Source: Aquatica leii (lineage: Eukaryota > Arthropoda > Insecta > Coleoptera > Lampyridae). From it: a stretch of 64,000 bases of DNA. The stretch lies in NCBI GenBank assembly GCA_035610365.1, contig CM069435.1, forward strand, positions 82,059,389-82,123,388. The letters are read 5' to 3'. This document shows positions 55,833 through 64,000 of this stretch, one piece after another; positions within the stretch are counted from its first letter, which is position 1; every line of letters starts with the position of its first letter. The notes beneath the pieces are model-generated. The model had not been told where the DNA came from. It made no database searches and worked only from the letters and a program-made list of their open reading frames with translations. The translations under genes and the position numbers were made by a program.

Positions 55833-57111
55833 CTTCTAAAAACTTGTAAAAGAACCACCGCCGCATTAATTAAAAATTAAGTCAAGTTCAACGGTATTCT
55901 CTAAGAAATACAACAAAAGCCATTCAAGAACCAAAATTTTATTTATTTATTTAAAAAACACATTATATTTTACTTTCCAAAATTGTTTTTTATTCAACAC
56001 CAACGTGAGACTCTCCCAACGAATGGTTAATACATTTATTAAACGAATTCAATTCGTTTTGTTGTACGCGAACATTTCACTTTCTTACGTGATTACAAAA
56101 TATTTGGTGTCAAAATTTAAAACGTTCACTGTTTTTGAAAAAACAAATTTGTAACATTTAAAAAACAAATTTGTATGCCATCAAAGAGAGACATACAAAA
56201 ATTCTTCTATTGATTGTTGTTTATATCTATTGATTAATCGTTTACATTCTTTTTTCACTTTTAATCGCTGCGTTTTTGACAAACATAAAGTATCTTGTCA
56301 TTCTAATAATTGATACCTAAAAAAACAATGTTATTAACATCGATTTCATAAAAAAATTTTATTTTTACATTTTTTTTTAATACAGTGCATGCCGCTTAAT
56401 AGAATCACATTAGGCGTTTTTAATAAAAATAACCGAATGATAAAATATCTGATATTCAAAAAACTAAATGCTTATTGGTTCAAAAGCAATAAATACATAC
56501 AGTGTGTATCTGAGTAGCTAGTTATTAATTTAGAAGATAATATTATAGCATCAATTAAAAAAAATCAAAACAAAAGTACTAATAAAACGTTTAAAAAAAA
56601 GCAAAGTTTTGAGCCGATTAAATAAAAAATTGCGGATCTGTTGCATTAAATAGATTGTTGACACCGTCCACTAAAAGAAATCTAAAACAATATTTTAATA
56701 AGTTCAATTCTAAGAGTAATATAAAACAGCTTCAATCCAAGTACCGGTTTGTGTCACAACTGGAGACAGAAGCAAACAAAAATCAGTACCAGCAGTTTTC
56801 CTAAACTAATAGTGCTTTCAAAAACATTTTCTTTATTGAACTATATAAATAAATAATTAAAACACTTGGATATTTTGAAGGCACTAATTTAGCTTCTCTA
56901 TGCAAAGCATGTGCCACTCAAGTAATATAAGTACCGCATCTGTGCAAACACTTTTTCATAGCAAATTCCAGTCGGCTTCAAAAGGCTAAGGGCATTGTTA
57001 CATAATGTAGTGATTGACAAATAATTCATTTTTTCAAATACCATCATTGTTAGTAAATACGATTTCTTTCTTTTTTCTTCAGCACCTAACTCACCATATA
57101 AGGGATTTGCA
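55833..57111. other. AT-rich spacer
   Basis: No gene, RNA or clear repeat was recognised between the tRNA-like sequence and the left MULE terminus. Confidence 0.5.
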
Positions 57112-57225
57112 GAAAAAATATTTCATGAGAAAATACCTTGTAAAACATACCCCGCAAAAAATTCCCCAGGAAAAAATACCCCACTGAAAAAATAATCCCG
57201 GAAAAAATACCCGGCAACATAACCA
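57112..57225 (+). repeat. MULE left terminal inverted repeat
   Basis: Tandem variants of a 14-18-bp module, such as gcaaaaaattccccag, gaaaaaataccccact and ggaaaaaatacccgg. The stretch 57,156-57,179 is an exact reverse complement of 60,261-60,284. The minus-strand frame at 57,268-57,086 is this repeat translated, not a gene. Confidence 0.85.
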
Positions 57226-57529
57226 AACAGTAAATCAAAAATTTTGCATTACCGTTGAATGATTTCAATTTAATCTTTGCATTCCGATATTCTGTTAATT
57301 GCTATCTATTTAGTTATTCCATTATTCTTGTAAACAATCACCATTTGAGAAAAGAAATTGTAATCTTATTTTAATCAATACCCTAACCCTGATGAACCTT
57401 GCAAGAAAAGAGTGATTATGTCATGTATTATCTTTTGTAATTGAGCTTTTAAAATAAATTCTTTGTTTGAAATGCCTAGATCCTTATATAAACCAAAATT
57501 TTGAAATTTAATTTACTTTGATTTTAACG

Positions 57530-59870
57530 ATGAAAGTAATAACATCTAACAAAGGCGGCGAAAAGTTATTGTTAAGTGGTTATATGTACGTGGTGAATAA
57601 AAAACGGACAAACCATATTTGTTGGCAGTATTGTAAATACGGTTTATTTAAGGTATGTATAGTTATTGTATATTACTTTTCTTATATGGGGGTGATTTTT
57701 ATTGTTTGAATGTATTCTGATTTTATCTTGTCTGTCGACAGTATTCCTAAGCAATACAGTGTCGTTGCATTAAGGCGTTTGATATTGTTTGAGGTGATGC
57801 TTTTGGCATTCACGTACAGGAGTGTTTAAGGTGTTACAATTGTGCCAAATGTGGCACAATAAAAAATATTTGACACTTTTGACACACCCTCATTAAATTT
57901 GGCACAATTGGCGACGAACTTTTTACAGAGTGAATAAGAGATACTGTTTTAGTTGGTACTAAAATTCTGGGAATTTTTTTTGCCAACTACAATTTGCATA
58001 ACGCTGGCTGGCGACATTCGTTAAACTCAAACTGTCAAATTGTCAACTTCCTGGTTTCGGATTTTCACATGATTTGCATTGCACTGTTCATTCTTGCTTG
58101 TTGGCACAAAAAATCCCCTTGATTGAGGCACACAAAATTTTAGTATCGGAACCACAATGTTCACGTAATAATAATAATTATGACTCTTAACAGCTGACGT
58201 CATAATCAAGTTCCTCTAAGTAAAAGAAACATCTCTAAAGTAAGTGGAAATTAATATCAATAACAATCATGTTCAGATCACAAAATGAATATGGTTTTGA
58301 CAATATTTAAAACAATTCATGCTACATGACATTCAAGCAATTAAAATCGCTCTGTGATTTATAAGTGTTCCTTTTTGTTTTATGTGTGACAACTACTTAC
58401 TATGTTTACAGTGTAAGGCGATTTTAACTACAACGTTAGAAAAAGTAAATCCTGTTTTGACAACAGAACATAATGATGCAAACGAACGATTAAGAAGTGA
58501 CAAAATGTGTAGAACAAATGAAGAAAAGAACTAAAGACACTTTGGCGAAACCTGTGCAAATATACGCTGAATCTATGTTAGCCTTAGAAAATTCTACACG
58601 CGTGGTAATGCCTTCCGTGGAGTCGACCAAGAGAACCTTAAGTAATCATAAGTCAAAGAACATTTCTAGAACTACAAACTCGTTGGAAGAGCTGGTTATT
58701 GAAGGTATAGTACTGGAAATGGCTTTTATTCTAATTTTTTGTTCATGTATTCTTACTTCAGTAAACCAAAACTGTTAATCAGGTCAATTTAAACTTTGGA
58801 TAACTATTTTTAAATCATATTAAAGGATTACAGTGACGATCTGGAAAATAGTTTTGATCCGACTGCTCTAGCGTTTTTAGCGTTTATAGTTTACTTCAGC
58901 GAGCTGGTGTACCACTGAAGAACCATAAAATGAAGGGTTTTTGCTATACGACAATGGACCTAAAGCAGACAAACGAATCATTATATTTGCCGCAAACGAT
59001 TGCCTTACACACCTCGCTAATACAACAATTTGGTATTTAGATGGTAATTTTGCCATAGCACCTTTACTATTTATGCAACTTTATGTGCTACGCGTAAAAG
59101 TGCAAGGCGTGTTCATAACGGCTGCGTATTCTTTATCACAAAGAAAAACACAGTCTACGTACGAAACAATGTTACGCACAATAATAGAGCAATGGGAAGA
59201 AAGAAATATATTCTCCGATCCAACGCACATAAAGATGGATTTTAAAAGAAGTGCGATTCAGGCTGCAAAGACAGTTTTTGGTGACCAACTGAACATACGT
59301 GGTTGTTTTTATCACTTGTGCCAGAGTACGCATCGAAAAATCCAGAACCTAGTTCTTTAGCAAAGAAATAAAGAAGACGAAGATTTGAGAGTATTTTGCG
59401 GGATGATGGACGGTTTGGCTTTTTTACCAACTGAGGATGTTTCTAAGGGTATGACATACCTCAAAAAATTGTTCCCGATGGAGCTGAAGAACTTTGCAAT
59501 TATTTTGACAATACATACATTTCTGGAACCTATAGAAGACTGGGAAATAATAACGATATAATACGTTTACGCAACATCCCTCCATTCTTTCCTCCTAAAA
59601 CCTGGAATGTTCATCAAACAACATTAGAAAACGGAGAGCGTACTAATAACCAGAAGTTTAGAACAATTGTTTTTCTAACTTGGTGGGTCAAAAGCATCCC
59701 ACTGTCTGGGTATTAATCAATAAAATGAGGCAGGTACTTGCCGCTGACAGAACAAAGCTTCTACAACATCAAATTGGAAAGCGTCCTACAAAGAAAAAAA
59801 AAAGACAGTTTATGGAACACTGCAAATTCGTTTAAAAGGTCTCTGTGAGGATTATGTAGCAGGTACCAGA
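57530..59870 (+). pseudogene. MULE transposase with FLYWCH zinc finger, spliced, frameshifted
   Basis: Exon 1 (57,530-57,652) encodes the first part of a FLYWCH finger (K-G-G-E-K-L-L-L-S-G-Y-M-Y ... W-Q-Y-C). A phase-0 intron (57,653-58,411, GTATGT...TTACAG) follows, then C-K-A, which completes the finger. A frameshift at about 58,500-58,512 separates this from 58,497-58,778. The MULE domain is at 58,941-59,360: L-D-G-N-F with the first catalytic aspartate, K-M-D-F-K-R-S-A-I-Q-A-A with the second, and G-C-F-Y-H-L-C-Q-S. Later pieces in other frames include R-T-N-N near 59,640 and H-P-T-V-W-V-L-I-N-K-M at about 59,695-59,727, usual near the C terminus. It is a real transposase gene, broken by several small indels and stops. 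Confidence 0.82.
57839..57860. repeat. Hairpin inside the MULE intron
   Basis: attgtgcca and tggcacaat pair perfectly around aatg, and the half-site ttggcacaattgg recurs about 40 bp downstream (57,899-57,911). It may be the end of a small inserted element within the 759-bp intron. Confidence 0.5.
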
Positions 59871-60234
59871 AACCTATAATTTTTTTTAATGCGATTACTT
59901 ATAATATAGGATCTGTAGAAACTTTGTAACTAATACTATAACATTACAATCTATAATATCAATACCAATAACATTAAATAATACAAATTTTTTATTTTAA
60001 TTTTTTTAATCTGCGTGTAAACATTCTCTTATCCAAAATATTTTTTGTGTTTTTGACGTTTCGTAGGAGCTTCTTTTAATCAAATTAGTATGAACAACAC
60101 ATACTAAAAAGCTGCGTTTTTGTTTGCCTTTTTATGTGGTGCTATGACAGTTACTTCTATTTGTGTTATTTCTCACCACGTCAAATACATTTTATCATTA
60201 AATCATTATATTTACTCGACATATGCATGGAAAG

Positions 60235-60345
60235 TGTTTGCGGGGTATTTTTTCCGTAGAGTATTTTTTCCTGGGGAATTTTTTCATGGTTTTTTTTCGG
60301 GGGTATATTTTCATGGGGTATTCTGCTCTGTCTGTTGTTTCATAC
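60235..60345 (-). repeat. MULE right terminal inverted repeat
   Basis: The inverted counterpart of 57,112-57,225, made of modules such as cggggtattttttccg, gtattttttcctgggga and ggggtatattttcatg. The 104-codon frame at 60,120-60,434, with repeated Phe-Phe and Phe-His-Gly, is a translation of this repeat and not a gene. Confidence 0.85.
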
Positions 60346-60539
60346 AACGATGCTCAAATCGGTTTGTTCTGAATTTGTTATATATAATACAGATATTCTA
60401 TAACAACTGTTTAACACTTTGGAGCACAAATTAATAAAAAAACTTAAAAAAAGATATTTCTTCTTTTAATAATACTTTTAGGACACCGTCCATATTTTTT
60501 TTTTAAATTTTTCTTTGCTTTGTTTTTTTTTTAATTGGG
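60346..60539. other. Short AT-rich spacer
   Basis: T-rich runs only; no feature recognised. Confidence 0.5.
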
Positions 60540-60630
60540 CGTGGTTAAACATAAAAACCGCCATGCGAGAATTAAAAAATTGAAAAAAAAAATTATTTAT
60601 AAAATGTACATAATATCAGTAAATTATTAT

Positions 60631-62499
60631 TTATTTCGAATGAAATTTTAAAAAACAATTCTTATTTTCATTTAGACACAATCTCACTTTACATGTAGAA
60701 CATGCCCATTTGGAGCGGTGTATTTCCATCTTTGTGGAGCAAAAAGAACACCTCCTGGAAGTATTTTGCACAGGGATGTGCGTTGCCTTTGTGTACCGCA
60801 CTTCTTGTGCAACTTTTATTTTAAACGGATTAACGTTTTTAGTGGACTTTCGCCCACGTTTCCTTTCAGAAATTCCAATGAGGCCGTTGGCGACAGCCAT
60901 ACGAAATTTTCAGTGTCATTTTTTTACCTTCTGTTAGGTGAGAATAAAATACAAATGAATTCACCACGGTTGTATCCAACATATGAAAAAATATTCGGTG
61001 CCACCACTTTCTTGATTTTCTATCAATTGCATAAATTGTTTTGAGCATATCTGCTTTATCCACATATCCCATGTGAGAATTATAATTTTTACGAGTTGTG
61101 GACAATTTATTGCGTTTATGGATCCATCTTTTTCTTTACGATTTACTGTTGAAAATAGTTCAGGGTTGTGAAAATTGGACAGAAAATGAATTCCTTTTCG
61201 GGCTTTCCATTTTACAGCTAAGATTCCAGTTCTGGTGGATTTCCATTCTGAATTTCCGCAGGGCATATCTTTGTCAGACCTAAAATCTTTTGAAAAATTG
61301 ACTCTGTTTGGCCTAGTTGCTCCACAGGCTTTTATTTTATTATGCTGCAAATAGATCATCAAATCGACGGAGCTAAAATAATTGTCGAAATATACAGTAT
61401 AATTTTTATTAATCAAATCAAAAGTCAATTCTTTGACCACTCTGGCACGTAGATTTTTTTCCATGATGTTGTTTCGTTTGCTTTCATAAATCTGGAACTG
61501 AGCGATATATCCATGAGCATCAGCACGCACGCATAATTTATATCCACGTTTTGTTGGCTTGTCAGGCATGTATTGTTTTAGGGAACTTTTTCCTTTGAAA
61601 GGGATCATAGATTCATCAATTGATTAAAATTCTGAAGGTGCGTAACAGGTTTCCGACAATCTATCAAGAAGTGGTCTAAATTTGTAGAGTTTGTCAAAAT
61701 GTGGTGAAACACGTTGAGGCATTGTGGTATTGTCATTGACGTGCAAGTGAGAAAGAAACCATCCAAATCGATTTACAGACCTAGCAGATGAAATATATTG
61801 ATCTCTCATTTCTAATGACCAAGACCAGCAGTCTCTGTAATATGGAAATTTCTTTATTCCCATCACAAGATTTATTCCCAGGAAAGTTTTCATTTTATCA
61901 CTATTTGTGGGGTTATTGAATGTTTCACCTTTCGAGGTCTGAATTGAGTATAAATTAGTTTCAAAAACAAGTTTATCAATTAGGTCTGGGGGGAAGAAGT
62001 TCAAAAATATATCGTAAGGGTCTTTAACATCAATAACATTTGGCCCCGAAAATTCGTCAAACTTGTCACGCTTCGATATGTGTGGATATTGTGAATGCCA
62101 ATTGACACCTTGCCTATAAAGTCTTACAGCAATTGGAGTATCATCATCACTGTCAGATTCATCTTGTGGGGGCTCCATCTTGTCAATATTCATAGAATCT
62201 TCAAATTCAATGTGTTGATCCGAATTGAGGTTGTCGTAACTAGTAAGTCCAAGATTATTCTCATCACTAGTGATTGGCACTAAATAATTATTAATATCTA
62301 GGACGTATGTTCCAAGGATATCGCAAGTTGTAGCAGCATCTTCCTCATCGTCTTCCGACTCCGGATCGGAGGGTATCTCCTCCAGTATTTCATGTAGTCG
62401 TAGCAATTTGGCCTGTTCTTCCTCATATAATGTTATTTTCCTGCAAGATGTAACTTTGTACTTATTATTTATAAAAACATGCGAAACGTTACGCATCAA
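60631..62499 (-). pseudogene. piggyBac transposase, full length but with three lesions
   Basis: Starts at the minus-strand ATG ending at 62,499. Residues ~30-140 form an acidic N-terminal domain (E-D-D-E-E-D). The frame is open for 291 codons, then an in-frame TAA (61,624-61,626) falls just before S-I-D-E-S-M-I-P-F-K-G, which holds the first catalytic aspartate. The same frame continues to about 61,080 with K-Q-Y-M-P-D-K-P-T-K-R-G and V-Y-F-D-N-Y-F-S-S, the second catalytic block. A frameshift there moves the H-M-G-Y-V-D-K-A-D-M block, with the third catalytic aspartate, into the frame 61,105-60,866. Another shift near 60,910 leads to the end at 60,631, where a C-x2-C ... C-x2-C ... C/H cysteine-rich finger is preserved. 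All domains are present, so the damage is light and the element is moderately young. Confidence 0.88.
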
Positions 62500-62870
62500 A
62501 AATATTGACGATTCTTACTGCATAGTGACTTCCTACTATAACCACCACAATAAAGCGTCATATTGGCAACTCATCAAAAAATATCAATTGAAATTACATA
62601 TTGAAACAATCAGTAATTGTTGTTCTTTCATTTTGTAATAAACTTACCGCGATATTTTAGGTTACGCACTAAAAAGGACTCCAAAACGTAATTTCACAAG
62701 ACTGACCAGCTGCCGTGAACGAACACGTCCAAATAAATAATTGTTTACAGTAATATACGCAATCAAGCAAATAAAGTTGCAATGAAATTTGATAGAAGGA
62801 GCCACAAACGTACATGCGAAAGGTGGTACTCCCGTGAAACCACAAATATAATAAAACAAATAATTTAAGT

Positions 62871-62891
62871 GTGGTTACACTGTGTAACCAC
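62871..62891. repeat. 21-bp palindrome in the piggyBac terminal region
   Basis: gtggttacac and gtgtaaccac are perfect complements around one T, 14 bp inside the TTAA-adjacent end. A partial copy (gtggtta) lies near the other presumed end at 60,541. Probably part of the transposase recognition sequence. Confidence 0.75.
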
Positions 62892-62909
62892 AATGCTACA
62901 AAGGGTTAA

Positions 62910-64000
62910 AAAAGCGTATTGACGGCATGATAAAAATCAAAACCGCACTGTTGACGGTCTTTAAATATAAAAGGTTGCTAAGATGAATTGTGTAAAGAAT
63001 TATTTGTTTATAATATTTTAATCACTTTTCTGGTTGTTATATTCTGTTATTAATGCTTTCAACAAGATATTAAGTTTTTAAAAAAAGACTGATCTAAAGG
63101 CAATAGTAGAACGTTTTAACTAATAAGGAGTGTTATGTACGAAATCATTAACATCTGCAATACATTGATTTCTAATTGTTTTTAAAAAATCCGATTTTTT
63201 TGACTTAATAAGATTATATTGATAATAAAAAAGTTAATAATACTATCACAACAAGATGTCAACTTATTTGAATAATCAGTTTTATCTTATCTTTTGTTTC
63301 CAACAACGTTTATTAGAAGGTAAAATTTATAAACAATGAAATTAAATTTAAAGTTTTTGAAATAATTAATTAATTTCTAAGTCATTCTTACTAAAAATGG
63401 TAATATGTTTTAGTTAATATATTTTTTTAATTTTAAGTCTAATTAGATTTCAGATTATCAAAGTAAAAAACAATCTTAAATAATATAAAAAAAATCTCAA
63501 ATTTTATTCTCAAATTATTGTAGCACGGCCAATGAGGTTATTTCATAGACGGCGTTAATAAATGTAAACGACACAATTGCTACTTGTTAAAAATGCCGTG
63601 CTTTGTTGAACACAATTTATGAAATTATTTAAATTCTTGCGCAAAACATTAGCATTAATGTTAATTGTAATTATTTACTCAATTATTGGAGTAATATTAG
63701 ACAACAATATTAGAACTGTTCAAACTTTTTCAAATACTAGATCTAGCAAAACAATCAAATTTAGTTTTACCAATAGCTTGTCATTTACCTTCCAATACCT
63801 ATTAATTCCAGGTAAATTTTCTTTACATTTAAAACTAGTTAATCCTGCTTATAATATCAAACTTATTTTGAGAATTGCTTTTGTAAGAAAAGATTAAGAT
63901 GGGTAAACGACAACTGTTCTTACAAAACAATCTTACGTTGAAATTTAGACAAAGTACTTAGGTAACTTAAACAACAAAATTTGCAAGAAACGACCTAATA
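62910..64000. other. AT-rich sequence at the window end
   Basis: The frame 63,619-63,897 (92 codons, plus strand) begins with a hydrophobic segment (L-A-L-M-L-I-V-I-I-Y-S-I-I-G-V-I-L) that could be a signal anchor. Composition alone can explain this, and no family is recognised, so it is not called as a gene. Nothing else was seen. Confidence 0.4.

Larger units (their letters stand above)
57112..60345 (+). mobile_element. MULE (Phantom-like) DNA transposon with modular TIRs
   Basis: A ~3.2-kb element: left terminal inverted repeat, spliced FLYWCH/MULE transposase gene (57,530 to about 59,870), right terminal inverted repeat. Both termini consist of variations on ggaaaaaatacccc (complement ggggtattttttcc), and the longest exact match between them is 24 bp. 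MULE transposases with an N-terminal FLYWCH zinc finger are known from animal Phantom-type elements. The exact outer ends and the 8-10-bp target duplication expected of MULEs were not resolved. The gene has frameshifts, so the copy is not autonomous as written. Confidence 0.85.
60540..62905 (-). mobile_element. piggyBac-type transposon, right end intact
   Basis: The high-coordinate end is clear: ...CTACAAAGGG (ending 62,905) abuts TTAA at 62,906-62,909, so on the minus strand the element starts CCCTTTGTAG at TTAA, the piggyBac rule. The low-coordinate end is not clean. Around 60,541 the word gtggtta resembles the subterminal repeat of the good end, but no CCCTTTG next to TTAA was found, so the left limit is approximate. 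The element encloses a minus-strand transposase gene (62,499-60,631). Its sequence differs from the piggyBac relics at 5.7 and 23.8 kb. Confidence 0.8.

Noticed and set aside
60120-60434. 104-codon frame with repeated Phe-Phe and Phe-His-Gly motifs as a gene
   Set aside because: It translates the modular right terminal repeat of the MULE; the same applies to 57,086-57,268 at the left end.
63619-63897. 92-codon frame with a hydrophobic N terminus as a small membrane protein
   Set aside because: No recognisable family or context, and T-rich codon composition readily makes hydrophobic stretches by chance.

Overview
The window is AT-rich, gene-poor eukaryotic DNA, most likely from an insect. The grounds are insect-type tRNA-Glu genes, a phase-0 GT-AG intron inside a transposase gene, and the mix of transposon families (piggyBac, hAT, Phantom-like MULE with FLYWCH finger, BEL/Pao, Ty3/gypsy, Penelope-like). 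I see no convincing host protein-coding gene. The host features are four tRNA-Glu genes; nearly everything else recognisable is transposon, mostly decayed.

Layout. 0-20 kb: decayed piggyBac, hAT-end, Tigger/pogo and Penelope-like sequence, an unclassified inverted-repeat element at 12.5-13.9 kb, and a hAT gene split by a 5'-truncated LINE at 17.3-19.0 kb. 19.2-29 kb: a 1.7-kb non-autonomous TIR element, a piggyBac copy with one good end, and a BEL/Pao ruin on the minus strand. 30-38.6 kb: tRNA-Glu genes, three of them in a tandem segmental duplication whose second spacer holds a PIF/Harbinger-like MITE, then a LINE 3' end and a DDE transposase remnant. 39.3-45.1 kb: an unclassified nested structure with two ~0.86-kb direct copies and two long inverted arms. 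46.5-53.1 kb: a nearly complete, apparently young Ty3/gypsy element with identical 467-bp LTRs. 53-64 kb: a 53-bp perfect palindrome, a tRNA-like structure, a Phantom-like MULE with modular terminal inverted repeats, and a piggyBac with three visible lesions.

Main discovery candidate. The Ty3/gypsy element carries, after integrase, an extra coding segment (52,084-52,728) that is not an envelope gene. It reads as a TARG1/OARD1-class macro domain, with both catalytic residues of that class in place (Lys and Asp), followed by a CCCH zinc finger (C-x7-C-x5-C-x3-H). A retrotransposon with its own ADP-ribose-removing domain joined to a likely RNA-binding finger would parallel the macro domains of some RNA viruses, which oppose host ADP-ribosylation. 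The segment lies in the -1 frame relative to integrase and has no early ATG, so it is either expressed by frameshifting or broken by an indel. The same element's U3 has two in-phase heat-shock-element-like dimers upstream of TATAAAA, which suggests stress-responsive transcription.

Limits. All calls come from reading the sequence and from remembered family motifs; no search or alignment was run. Element borders given to the base are those where repeat ends or target sites are visible; others are approximate.
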